From Pseudoalteromonas flavipulchra NCIMB 2033 = ATCC BAA-314 (GTDB lineage Bacteria > Pseudomonadota > Gammaproteobacteria > Enterobacterales > Alteromonadaceae), in NCBI GenBank assembly GCA_000814665.1, contig JWIH01000008.1, forward strand, positions 1 through 56,718: a stretch of 56,718 bases of DNA, in the 5' to 3' direction. The notes under the pieces were generated by a model. The model ran no database searches. It worked only from the letters and a program-made list of their open reading frames with translations, and was not told the DNA's origin. How positions within the stretch are numbered: position 1 is the stretch's first letter; each line of letters opens with the position of its first letter. A program made the position numbers and the translations under genes. Below are positions 1 through 9,304 of the stretch, in pieces.

Positions 1-782
<782 letters not shown>

Positions 783-898
783 TACAACACCAAAGTGGTT
801 TATAAGCGACAGAAGTTAATAGACTAAAGTAGACAAAGAATTTAATAGCTTTTTCCGGATTTACATTGATGAGGGAGACTTCATTGATGAACAGAATT

Positions 899-1013
899 TC
901 CTGGTGACTATAGCGTTTTGGACCCACCTGACCCCATGCCGAACTCAGAAGTGAAACAAAACAGCGTCGATGATAGTGTGGATTACCCATGTGAAAGTAG
1001 AACATCGCCAGGG
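899..1013 (+). rRNA. rrf: 5S ribosomal RNA
   Basis: The conserved 5S core is present (CCACCTGACCCCATGCCGAA, then CTCAGAAGTGAAAC). The terminal helix pairs CCTGGTG near 900 with CGCCAGG near 1006-1012. It lies about 115 bases after the end of 23S, the usual 23S-5S order of a gammaproteobacterial rrn operon. I see no tRNA gene between 23S and 5S or directly after 5S. The end positions are accurate to a few bases. Confidence 0.95.
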
Positions 1014-1025
1014 CCAAATAAGAGA

Positions 1026-1055
1026 AACCCGTTGCAGCAATGCGACGGGTTTTTT
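1026..1055 (+). terminator. Rho-independent terminator of the rRNA operon
   Basis: A stem of about 10 pairs joins AACCCGTTGC (1026-1035) to GCGACGGGTT (1042-1051) with one G-T wobble and a 6-base loop. It is followed by an uninterrupted T run to 1055. It sits 12 bases after 5S and marks the end of the rrn transcript and the start of the accessory region. Confidence 0.92.
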
Positions 1056-1238
1056 GCTGTCTGGGGTAAAGCACTTCCATGTAGCATCTCCCCTTCGCGA
1101 GGTTTTCTAAACCTAAGTAAATGCGCTCTCACTCCCACCACAGTATAAGCACAGTGCAACATGGTGGGAAGCGGTTCACTCGCCGATTTGTGCATTCATA
1201 ATATTTAGTGGGAAAGTATTTATTGATCCCAAATTACC

Positions 1239-2051
1239 TTACTTTTTAATGTACTGTCCCGGTGGTTTGCCAAAGACTTTTTTAAACGCATTGCTAAATG
1301 CGGCGGTAGATTCAAAACCCAAATATTCAGCTGCTTGTTGCTGAGAATATCCATCTTTCAACAGCTCAATTGCTTTGATAGCTCTTAATTTCTGGCGCCA
1401 ATCACTGAACCCCATCATAAAGCATTTGTGGAATAAGCGGTTGAGTGTCCGGGTTGATGCACCGACTTGATCACTCCAGGCCTCCAAGCTTATTTTGCAT
1501 CCTGGATTTGTATGTAGCTCGGTCACAATGGGTAAGATCCGAGCATCCTGTGCACTTGGAATAAAAAAGTGGCACGTTGTAGCCGACGTTAGCCTATCAA
1601 TAAAGACCGTAATAAATCGCTCTGTTTTTTCATCTAAGTGGTACTCTTCCTGCCAAGTACAGATCTCCAGTATAAATTGCTTCAGTAGTTCATCTACCGC
1701 AATTAGCTTCGCTTTATTCCCTAGCAACTCGGTGTATTTATTGTCGATATAGACACTACGAAAATCTCCACCGTAGCGACAATACGTCTCATGCGGAAGG
1801 CCCGGAGGTAGCCACAAAGCTTGGTCGGGAGGGATCACGAAAGTGCCTTCAGGAGTTACAATTGTGATGACTCCATTGCTTGTATATGCAAGCTGCCCCC
1901 ACTCATGTTGGTGCCGTTGAACATGCTCCCACTCCGCTTTTTTTACCGCTCTTGGCAGAATTGGTCGACCAAGGGTTGGCTTTAAGAAGCGCTTATATTT
2001 GGGCTGAATACGCCAAGGAGAAGTTGTCTGTTTTGATAAAGAACTTGGCAT
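1239..2051 (-). CDS. AraC-family transcriptional regulator
   Basis: The 270-residue protein has an N-terminal cupin-like sensing region (about residues 30-110, with an HQHEWGQL segment typical of AraC_binding cupins). The C-terminal double helix-turn-helix DNA-binding domain spans about 170-268, with the family signature around AAEYLGFESTAAFSNAFKKVFG and a PGQY ending. The length is normal for the family. The gene is divergent from the MFS transporter, with only 80 bases between the likely start codons, so it probably controls that transporter; this is inference from layout. No clear Shine-Dalgarno precedes the start, so an internal start is possible. The effector is unknown. It could be a housekeeping neighbour of the rRNA operon rather than part of the peptide cluster. 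Confidence 0.9.
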   Translation of the reverse strand: MPSSLSKQTTSPWRIQPKYKRFLKPTLGRPILPRAVKKAEWEHVQRHQHEWGQLAYTSNGVITIVTPEGTFVIPPDQALWLPPGLPHETYCRYGGDFRSVYIDNKYTELLGNKAKLIAVDELLKQFILEICTWQEEYHLDEKTERFITVFIDRLTSATTCHFFIPSAQDARILPIVTELHTNPGCKISLEAWSDQVGASTRTLNRLFHKCFMMGFSDWRQKLRAIKAIELLKDGYSQQQAAEYLGFESTAAFSNAFKKVFGKPPGQYIKK

Positions 2052-2131
2052 AATTATGTATATCAGAAATTAACGTGTAGCCATATTATAGCCATAACTT
2101 TTTAATAGTTGTGCTTTATGTGGAGATAATC

Positions 2132-3304
2132 ATGAAGAATGCTTCTCAAGGATGGCAAAGTCCTTTTAATTTCTTAGTGCTTGCTACCGTAGTTATGGCC
2201 GTTACGTTTGCAGGCTGGATGGCCATGCTCAATAACTTTGCGATTGAAGCCGCAAACTTCAATGGCGCTAATATGGGAATGTTGCAATCCTTGCGTGAGA
2301 TCCCTGGGTTTTTAGCGTTTACAGCGGTATTTGTTTTATTGGTGTTAAAGGAGCAGACCTTCGCACTGATCAGTTTATGTTTGCTGTCGCTTGGCGTCGC
2401 CATTACCGGCTTGTTGCCTACTATTTATGGTTTGTATGCAACTACAGTGTTAATGTCGATAGGTTTTCACTATTTCGAGACATTGAATCAATCACTCAGT
2501 TTACAATGGTTCAATAAAGATGAGGCACCGGCCAAACTTGGTATCTTGCTCTCTATTAAATCCATTGCCTCTCTGATCGCCTATGCAGTTATATGGCTGG
2601 GTTTTAGCTACTTCTCCGCAGACTATCAGTGGATGTATCTGCTTATTGGAGGGGTTGGCTTTATCATTGCGCTATTTATGTTTATCGGCTTTCCAACCTT
2701 TGAAATGCATACTACGCAGCATAAAAAGCTCATTTTGAGAAAAGAGTACAGCCTATATTACGCCTTGATTTTCTTCTCGGGCGCGAGAAGACAAATATTT
2801 ATGGTGTTTGCGGGTTTCTTAATGGTGGAAAAATTTGGTTTTGATGTTGCACAGATCACCGCGCTTTATATGTTGAATCATTTGATAAACATATTTATCG
2901 CCCCCCAAATTGGTCAAATGATTGGGCATATTGGTGAGCGTAAAACACTGACAATCGAATATGTGGGACTCATTTTTGTATTTATTGGTTATGCATTGGT
3001 AGAGTCAGCAAGCTTTGCAGCAGCGCTTTATGTCATCGACCATCTGTTTTTTGCGATGGCCATTGCACTCAAAACTTATTTTCAAAAAATTGCTCGGCCA
3101 GAAGATATCGCAGCAACAGCTGGGGTTAGCTTTACTATTAACCATATTGCAGCAGTAGTGATCCCAGCAAGCTTTGGCTTAGTATGGTTATACGATAAAT
3201 CCTTAGTATTTTACTTTGGTGCTGCACTTGCGGTGTGCTCATTGGTGTTGAGTCAATTTGTGAATACAGCCAATGTGCAGGAAAAGCTGGCTAAATCCGT
3301 GTAA
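2132..3304 (+). CDS. MFS transporter
   Basis: An integral membrane protein of about 390 residues with roughly twelve hydrophobic segments spread over the whole length and a polar central loop near residues 200-215 (HTTQHKKLILRK), the usual 6+6 layout of the major facilitator superfamily. I place the start at the ATG at 2132 because GGAGA at 2122-2126 is well spaced before it. An in-frame GTG at 2111 would add seven residues but has no comparable ribosome binding site. The gene is divergent from an AraC-type regulator that may respond to its substrate. The substrate cannot be told from sequence. It probably acts in the inner membrane, exporting or importing a small molecule. Confidence 0.85.
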   Translation: MKNASQGWQSPFNFLVLATVVMAVTFAGWMAMLNNFAIEAANFNGANMGMLQSLREIPGFLAFTAVFVLLVLKEQTFALISLCLLSLGVAITGLLPTIYGLYATTVLMSIGFHYFETLNQSLSLQWFNKDEAPAKLGILLSIKSIASLIAYAVIWLGFSYFSADYQWMYLLIGGVGFIIALFMFIGFPTFEMHTTQHKKLILRKEYSLYYALIFFSGARRQIFMVFAGFLMVEKFGFDVAQITALYMLNHLINIFIAPQIGQMIGHIGERKTLTIEYVGLIFVFIGYALVESASFAAALYVIDHLFFAMAIALKTYFQKIARPEDIAATAGVSFTINHIAAVVIPASFGLVWLYDKSLVFYFGAALAVCSLVLSQFVNTANVQEKLAKSV

Positions 3305-3338
3305 TGCTCCAGCATCACACGAATAGTGACATTGCAGT

Positions 3339-3533
3339 TTAGATACTGCGACCACACCAAACAACACGCTCTGCAATGCCGTGACTGTCGGCATTATCAG
3401 CGGTGATCTCCCAGCTCGGGTAATCAGGGTTATCACTGATCACTTTGAGCTGAGAGTGCTTTTGTTGCACTCGCTTAGCCATTAGATCATCTTCCGTTTG
3501 AACGATATTAGGCTGATTGTAAGCGTCACCCAA
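3339..3533 (-). pseudogene. Fragment of an S24/LexA-like phage-type repressor (C-terminal part)
   Basis: The frame encodes about 64 residues resembling the end of CI-like repressors of the S24 peptidase family. It has a DDLMAKRVQ segment carrying the expected catalytic lysine, then LKVISDNPDYPSWEI, and ends ERVVWCGRSI. The N-terminal helix-turn-helix and the catalytic serine region are absent, so this is a remnant, not a working repressor. It suggests that a prophage or integrative element once lay here. Confidence 0.6.
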
Positions 3534-3569
3534 ACCTCATCTAGCCGCTGAAGCGCCAGACTCATAAAG

Positions 3570-3875
3570 TAAAACTTGGAGCTTATAATGTCTGGCTGCT
3601 TATAGAGCAACAAGTAGAAAGCGAGTTATCCGTCGCTGATTTTTGCCTGCAGGACGAAGTTAGTACCAAGAAATTTTATAATTAGCGTACTAAGTTGCGT
3701 ATAGAGCAAGCAATAGTTGTCTTTTGGTTGTTGAGCACACGGAAGACGTAAATTTAAAGAAGCCACAGACAGGTAGGCTAAAGGTCAAACAGCAAAAAAG
3801 TAGATTAGGCGCTTAACCATCTTCAAAAACTATACCGTGTTGAAGCTGCAAGAAAGGTCGCTAGCTTGTAAGAAA
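3570..3875 (+). pseudogene. IS66-family element remnant (accessory ORF and transposase pieces)
   Basis: Conceptual translation gives a piece like the IS66 accessory ORF (WLLIEQQVESELSVADFC, then KKFY, a stop and KLRIEQA). Further on are pieces like the transposase: AHGRRKFKEA, a stop, KGQTAKK, then after a frameshift ALNHLQKLYRVEAARK. The order matches IS66 elements, but stops and frameshifts break it repeatedly and most of the transposase is gone. No terminal inverted repeats were recognised. Confidence 0.55.
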
Positions 3876-3969
3876 AGCAGATGATGAAAGTACGATACAC
3901 TGTGACTGGCACCGCCATACTGCGATACTAACAGTTTACTGCTCTGGAAAGCTAAGCTCTAGGTGACTG

Positions 3970-4300
3970 TTTAATAAGGCTCTTCGAATGAACAACATCA
4001 TGCACTTGCCCACCTGAGAGCTCAAAGTGAACATGTAGACCGCTACTAACAACCAGCAGATGAATTATTGTCGTATTGTCAGAGCTTCATCAGTCATGCT
4101 ATTAGCACTACTGCGACCAGAATGGGCTTTGACAAGACTTCCGTCCATAAGCAGCCATTGGGCATCACTAATTGACGACGGCTTTTTAAAAATATTGTCC
4201 AATATCCTTTTTCGACTAGAGGTTCAAGCGTCTGAAACCAGCGTTTTATAGGCCAGATTTCTTCGGAAAATTACGTGATTGAACACCAGCTCTCATTCGA
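3970..4300 (-). pseudogene. IS5-family transposase remnant
   Basis: Reading the minus strand, broken frames resemble the middle of an IS5/IS427-type transposase: a segment like WLLMDGSLVKAHSGR near 4110-4165, and LHVHFELSGGQVHD near 3990-4035 where the family has a SGGQVHD motif. Frameshifts and stops separate the pieces and both ends are missing. The 63-codon plus-strand frame over this stretch is a shadow of it. Confidence 0.55.
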
Positions 4301-4524
4301 TACAGTATGTCTTCTAAGGTAGACCTATGCTCTACTTATTATCAACACGACCTATTTCACGTAGAATTTCTTTAAGAAACGCTCACATTTTATCTGTTAA
4401 CATCGTTCTAGGCATAGCAACATCCATTTATGGGATATGTTTGACTTTTAGCGAAACCATTATACCTTGTTGCTGTACCATCTATTTTTCAGACAAAAAT
4501 CAACAACCTCTAAGGATAAGTATT

Positions 4525-5550
4525 GTGAACATGAACAACGTTATTACAGAAGAAGCCGAGCGTTCCATAACTACAAGTTTTATTTCACCGGAGCAAAGCT
4601 TGCCACTTGTTATTACAGCAAAAGATACATCTATAAACTTGGTTGAATGGGCTGAGAAAAACAAAAGATATATTACTGCTAAAAAAGAACAATATGGTGC
4701 CGTTTTGTTTCGAGGTTTTGATGTTGACTCGGCAGAAGCATTTGAGCAAGTTATTGAAGCCACCAGCTCTAAAGCTATTAAATATATGGAACGTTCTTCA
4801 CCAAGGGACGCTGTTTCTGGAAATATTTATACATCGACTTCACAGCCCAAGGAACATGAAATTTTCCTGCATACAGAACAATCATTTAATCTGACTTTCC
4901 CGTTACATATCTATTTTAATTGCCACACTGCGGCAGAATCCGGAGGCTGTACTCCACTAGCGGATACTCGGAAAGTTTTCCAACGTATTCCCGAAGCCAT
5001 CAGAAATAAATTTATTGAGAAAGGCTATTTATACCAGCGAAACTTCATGAAATACATGTATGTTAGCTGGCAGAATTGCTATCAAACTGAAGACAAAGAG
5101 CAAGTTGAGAACTACTGTCGCAATAATCAAATTGATTTTTTATGGGGAGAGGACGATATTGCTCTAACTACCAGGCAATTAAGGCCAATAGCTTCTAAGC
5201 ACCCTGCAACCAATGAAAATTGTTGGTTTAACCATTGCACTTTTTTTAATTTGGCTACTTTAGATCCCAACATGCAGCACTTCCTGCGTGATTCTTTTAG
5301 TGATCAAGAATTACCTAATCAAACCTTTTATGGTGATGGTTCGCCGATAGAGCAAGAAGTCATTGAAACCTTAATTCAGGCTTATGAAGCAGAAAAAGTC
5401 ACTTTTCCATGGCAAGCTGGAGATGTGCTGATGGTGGACAATATGCTGGTTGCTCATGGTCGAGAGTCTTTTACGGGAGAGCGTTTAGTACTGACCGGTA
5501 TGTCTGAGCCTTGTTTTTTAGATAAGGTTAAACTGTCAGAACCAGCATAA
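4525..5550 (+). CDS. TauD/SyrP-like Fe(II)/2-oxoglutarate-dependent oxygenase
   Basis: A TauD/TfdA-fold dioxygenase of 341 residues. The metal-binding facial triad is visible as His116-x-Glu118 (in FLHTEQSF) and distal His311 (in VAHGRESF). Arg320 follows in ERLVLTG as the probable 2-oxoglutarate carboxylate ligand. The closest relatives I recognise are the NRPS-cluster hydroxylases of the SyrP type, which hydroxylate an amino acid at the beta carbon, often while carrier-bound; the substrate here is not determinable. Start: AAGGA at 4512-4516 is spaced 8 bases before GTG 4525; the ATG at 4531 is the alternative, and the open frame extends upstream to 4327 without support. It stands alone between transposon remnants, 8.7 kb from the peptide genes, so its link to the NRPS is inferred. 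Confidence 0.82.
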   Translation: MNMNNVITEEAERSITTSFISPEQSLPLVITAKDTSINLVEWAEKNKRYITAKKEQYGAVLFRGFDVDSAEAFEQVIEATSSKAIKYMERSSPRDAVSGNIYTSTSQPKEHEIFLHTEQSFNLTFPLHIYFNCHTAAESGGCTPLADTRKVFQRIPEAIRNKFIEKGYLYQRNFMKYMYVSWQNCYQTEDKEQVENYCRNNQIDFLWGEDDIALTTRQLRPIASKHPATNENCWFNHCTFFNLATLDPNMQHFLRDSFSDQELPNQTFYGDGSPIEQEVIETLIQAYEAEKVTFPWQAGDVLMVDNMLVAHGRESFTGERLVLTGMSEPCFLDKVKLSEPA

Positions 5551-5556
5551 AGTTTT

Positions 5557-5577
5557 ATGACCAGCATTTTTGGTCAT
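5557..5577. terminator. Hairpin just after the oxygenase gene, weak terminator candidate
   Basis: ATGACCA (5557-5563) pairs perfectly with TGGTCAT (5571-5577) across a 7-base loop, directly after the oxygenase stop codon. There is no T run after it on the plus strand, so it is at best a weak terminator or a transcript-end stabiliser. Confidence 0.35.
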
Positions 5578-5849
5578 CATGGGGACGTGTTTGATTAAAT
5601 TGATAACAAGGTTCCTCAATCAGGTGGCGCGGTTAGTTTGGATGAATATTTATGAGTTAATCACTAGAGCTAAAGTAAGTGGGAGTATTAACCATTAATA
5701 GAAGAGGAAGGCGCTAATTTTCGTAGTGAAAGGTATTACGTTGCATCCTTAAAATGAATTTATGTAGGTAAAAGTCGAGATTGCCTATTGTCTGGATATA
5801 CAAAGAGACCGCTGGGGAGTTTCTATCAACAGAAGAAGGAAATTTTACG

Positions 5850-6720
5850 ATGCGAAAAAGTAAGTTTACTGAAACACAGATCGTGGGCATGATCAAAGAA
5901 GCTGAGACTAGTGTTCCAGTGCCAGAGATGTGTCGTAAACATGGTGTTGGTCAGAGCACATTTTATAAGTGGCGTTCTAAATATGATGGGATGGAGCCCA
6001 TGATGTTCAATGCTTAAAAGAGCTTGAAGATGAAAACCGTAAACTCAAAGATATGTTTGCGACCCTTAGTCTAAAACACCCAATGCTTAGGAAATTATCT
6101 CAAGCCGTAAACAAGTAGACACAGAGCTTGAGTCAAGTACTTGCGAGCTTGATTTGGAGTCAGCGTGGCTTTTGCTCGTGAGGTGGCATGGTTAAGTCTC
6201 AGTGTTTATACCAACATGCGCTTCAGAGGCAGTTAAGGGCTCTGAACAAGCATAAAGAGTGGCTTTATTAGCGATACGCTCAACTACGGATATCGTTTTA
6301 GAACACTGAACGTGCTTGATGACTACAACCGTCAAGTGTCAGCTATTGAGGTTGATAAAAGCCTCATGGCTGAGCGCGTTATCTGAGTGTTGGAACGTGT
6401 CATTACATGGCGTGGAAGCCAAGATAAGTTCGGGTGGATAATACTCCTGAATTTGCGTCGATCGCTTTGAAAAATTGGGCTGCTCAAAAGTACATGAGAC
6501 TTGAGTTTATTAAACTAGGAAGTCCATATCAGAATGGATATGTAGAGCGATTTAATCGCAGCTATCGAGAAGAAGTCTTGGATTTATATCTGTTTGAGTC
6601 ACTTCAGCAGGTTCGTGACATTATAGATGAATGGTTAGATATTTATAATTATGAATGGCCTAACGACGCACTGAGAGATTAAACCCCAACGGATTATCTT
6701 GAGGTAGCATAACTCTACTA
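5850..6720 (+). pseudogene. IS3-family insertion sequence, decayed (OrfA plus OrfB C-terminus)
   Basis: The first part (5850-6017) encodes an intact-looking start of an IS3-family OrfA: KFTETQIVGMIKEAE, then VPEMCRKHGVGQSTFYKWRSKYDGM, a helix-turn-helix of the IS2/IS407 kind. The frame then breaks. After several stops the C-terminal catalytic end of OrfB appears at 6434-6682 with DNTPEF, a SPYQNGYVERFNR segment and YNYEWPNDALRD, followed by a stop where the family continues with P-x-x-Y. Most of the middle, including upstream DDE residues, is scrambled. I could not define inverted repeats or a target duplication. Not functional. Confidence 0.75.
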
Positions 6721-6882
6721 ATGAGCTGTACTAAAATTGGAGCTATAGGTATACCCTGAGAGGCCGAAAATGGACATACCAAGCCCTAGCTACATTGCCC
6801 TGCCGACAGGCTTCACCAATTTGTGCTGATGTTGTTACTGGTAGCTCTTTAATATTTGTGTTTAGCAAGAAATAAAAAGAGC

Positions 6883-8124
6883 TTAGCTATGTCTGGCTAA
6901 ATACCGGCTGAAGTTTGTTACTCCCTCATGAATTTTATCCGGATCATAATAACTAAATGAAAGCCTTACATAGCGATCCCAAATCTGAGGAGATAGAGAG
7001 AAAAAACTGACCGGCATGCAGATGACCTTATTTTGTTTGGCACAAGCTGTGACGTGCTCTTTGGTAAAATCAAATGGAGTTTTAATTACATAAAAGAAAC
7101 CACCGCTAGGGCTATTCCACTTAATATCTTCATAATGTTGGAAGTTTTCCGTCAGGGCAGTTTGCATGGCATGGCATTGGTTAGAATAATGTTGGTTTAT
7201 AGGCTTCATCCAATTGTTGAGGGAGTATTGCTGCTCTATCAGCCAGCCGCCGATCACACTTTGTGATATCGAGCTGGTATTGACCGAGGTTAAGCTTTTT
7301 ATGGTGGCCAATGCCTGGGCTATGACTTCATTAGGAGGCACAATGTAACCTATACGTACACCGGGGCAGAAGGTTTTGGAAAAGGAGCCTATATGGTATA
7401 CGAGGCCAAAATTATCCAGATTTTTTAAAGATGGCTGCCGACTGTTGGTAAATCTGAATCTGGAATAGGGATCGTCTTCTATAATGCGCAAATTCAATTC
7501 GTGGCAGATATTGAGCAGCTCTTGGCGTTCTCGTAGCGATAATTGGTAGGCGAGGGGATTATTGAAATCAGGATTGATATAAAGAAGTTTTGCGGTAATA
7601 TTTTGTTGTTTTAATTGGGCGACTTTCTCTTTCAAGTAGTCCCAGTTAAATTGAAAAGGGGTTTGCTGAATATCGGTCAGCTTGTGCAATTCTAATGGTT
7701 CTACACGCTTGCCTAGGGTATTTACCATAGCGGAGAACCCGACATAACTCGGATCTATTGTTAGGGCGCAATCCGAAGGTGCTTTAAGTTCATTCAGGCA
7801 GGCTAGCAGCAGGGCTTCTTGGCAGCCATTAGTGATCACTATGTTGGTTTCATCCACCTGTATATCTTCATCGTTTGCCAGATATTTTTGTATTATCGGG
7901 TTAATGATACCTGCGCTTGGCCCATAATGGCAAATTTGATTGGCTGCTGTTGCAAAGCTAATTCCCCTCTGTTCGGCAATATAATCAGTGAAAACGGCCT
8001 GATGCCTTTCCCAGTTAGAGTGATTTAAAAACTTTGCATGGGGTCTGCCTGCGGCAAAAGATATTGCATCTGGGAATTTCATGGCAACTTCATTCAGAAA
8101 GTTCATGACTTGAGCTTGTGACAT
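6883..8124 (-). CDS. PLP-dependent class I/II aminotransferase (candidate 4-hydroxyphenylglycine transaminase, HpgT-like)
   Basis: A fold-type I aminotransferase of 413 residues without an N-terminal DNA-binding domain, so not a MocR regulator. The PLP lysine is Lys250 in GSFSKTFCPGVRIGY. Other conserved pieces are TNGCQEALLLA (cofactor phosphate region), NPDFNNP and IEDDPYSRFRF. The N-terminal SFAAGRPHAKF segment resembles the aminotransferases that make 4-hydroxyphenylglycine in glycopeptide-type clusters. Those take 4-hydroxyphenylglyoxylate as acceptor and tyrosine as donor. It is the only aminotransferase in the window, and the oxidase and hydroxymandelate-synthase candidates lie at 35463-37122, so the HpgT role is a reasonable inference, not proven. 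AAGGA precedes the ATG at 8124. A generic aromatic or 2-aminoadipate-type aminotransferase is the alternative. Confidence 0.82.
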   Translation of the reverse strand: MSQAQVMNFLNEVAMKFPDAISFAAGRPHAKFLNHSNWERHQAVFTDYIAEQRGISFATAANQICHYGPSAGIINPIIQKYLANDEDIQVDETNIVITNGCQEALLLACLNELKAPSDCALTIDPSYVGFSAMVNTLGKRVEPLELHKLTDIQQTPFQFNWDYLKEKVAQLKQQNITAKLLYINPDFNNPLAYQLSLRERQELLNICHELNLRIIEDDPYSRFRFTNSRQPSLKNLDNFGLVYHIGSFSKTFCPGVRIGYIVPPNEVIAQALATIKSLTSVNTSSISQSVIGGWLIEQQYSLNNWMKPINQHYSNQCHAMQTALTENFQHYEDIKWNSPSGGFFYVIKTPFDFTKEHVTACAKQNKVICMPVSFFSLSPQIWDRYVRLSFSYYDPDKIHEGVTNFSRYLARHS

Positions 8125-8330
8125 ACCATTTCCTTATTGAGAAAAATATTAGTGGATGGAGGTTGCGGTTAAAGATAATTCAATCGCCAGACCAGTATCT
8201 ATGCCCCGTGAGAGATAAAGCTTTGGCAACCTGCTCAGTAATCTGCCAGATATTGGTTAATCGTTAGCAGAAATGAACAATATGATCCCGTACGCTTATC
8301 TTGCAGTCGAAAGCAGGGAGCCAGTCGTCC

Positions 8331-9032
8331 TTATTCAATCAGCGGGGTACGGCTTTGATATTTGCAATTCAAGTATTCAATGTTTTCAAGCTCGCTGTTT
8401 TCATAGGGTTCTAATTGCATAACCAGCTCTCTTGCGACCCCGTTTCTTTCATATTTGTTCGAATAGGTAAATTTTTGCCTGTTACCTTGTTGTGAAATGC
8501 TCAAAGTATCTCCATTTCTTGACCAGAGCAACGGTATTTTATTAACCCTTGCATTTCCGCCTTTGTCAAAAGTGAGTCTGTAGAGCTTGGAACAGTTCGT
8601 GCTTGTAAATTCGACTTCTGAAATATCAACTGCAAACTCAGCAGCCAACTGCTCCTGCATAGACATCAGGCCGTCGGTTTCTACCAGATAAAGGCCAATG
8701 TTGTTACTGTCCCAGTATTCGTGATTTCTGACCCTGTTTTTGGCAATTAATCCTGTAGAGTATCCCTTTTCATTAATGATATTGAGAATTTTAACTAAAT
8801 CGTCATTGTCGCCATTATCTTTTGGATAAATAATGAAGCTGCCCAAAGCCAGTAATGGCGGCTTGCGTTCGCTTATCAAAACCTTAAATCCAGTTGCTTT
8901 CAATGCCATTACTATTTCGTTTTTTTTGGCATCAGGCACTTTATAGCTATGAAGATGAACTGTGCTAGGGGCACAAGCTGTTAAAGTGAACATGAAAAAA
9001 ATAGAATAAAGTTTGACCAACATCTTCGACAT
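8331..9032 (-). CDS. Putative lipoprotein of unknown function
   Basis: I do not recognise the family. The 233-residue product begins MSKMLVKLYSIFFMFTLTAC, a lipoprotein signal with a lipobox ending LTAC, so it should be exported and lipid-anchored at Cys20. The rest is soluble and mixed alpha/beta, ending CKYQSRTPLIE. The start is set at 9032 because GGAAGAG lies 8 bases before it; a longer frame reaching 9077 would bury the signal peptide. It sits on the same strand between the FtsX-like permease (272 bases upstream) and the aminotransferase (206 bases downstream), and could be an accessory part of the pump, but nothing in the sequence proves that. Confidence 0.7.
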   Translation of the reverse strand: MSKMLVKLYSIFFMFTLTACAPSTVHLHSYKVPDAKKNEIVMALKATGFKVLISERKPPLLALGSFIIYPKDNGDNDDLVKILNIINEKGYSTGLIAKNRVRNHEYWDSNNIGLYLVETDGLMSMQEQLAAEFAVDISEVEFTSTNCSKLYRLTFDKGGNARVNKIPLLWSRNGDTLSISQQGNRQKFTYSNKYERNGVARELVMQLEPYENSELENIEYLNCKYQSRTPLIE

Positions 9033-9170
9033 AATGGTATCTCTTCCTTCAAAAAATTGTTGGACTGGCCTGTTCAAATAAAAAAACAGATAAGGCTGTG
9101 ATTTTAAAGATAAATGTTATCGAGTTTTTTTATGAAAATATAGCTTTATTTAACGCATACAAACCTGGCA

Positions 9171-9239
9171 AGGGATAAAATGATAAAGGCACCGTAAACA
9201 TGATATGGCACCTTTAACCTTAGGCATGGTTTTATCCCT
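9171..9239. repeat. Long-looped inverted repeat in the permease-lipoprotein gap
   Basis: AGGGATAAAA (9171-9180) and TTTTATCCCT (9230-9239) are perfect 10-base complements separated by 49 bases that hold a partly self-complementary core (AAAGG...CCTTT). It lies between the stop of the permease gene and the start of the lipoprotein gene on the minus strand. It could be a transcript-processing stem, a regulatory site or a small mobile-element footprint; function is unknown. Confidence 0.5.
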
Positions 9240-9304
9240 ACTTCTATGTTGTAAATACCGTAACCGGATCACCCAGAAGTTCTCTGGTTACAGTTGTCAG
9301 TCTG

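Noticed and set aside
4060..4251. 63-codon plus-strand frame as a small gene
   Set aside because: It is antisense to the IS5-type transposase remnant, which explains the sequence better.
4327..4524. N-terminal extension of the oxygenase
   Set aside because: The extra 66 residues do not resemble the family, and a good ribosome site points to the start at 4525.
6883..8124. MocR/GntR-type regulator with an aminotransferase domain
   Set aside because: The protein starts directly with the aminotransferase fold and has no winged-helix domain.
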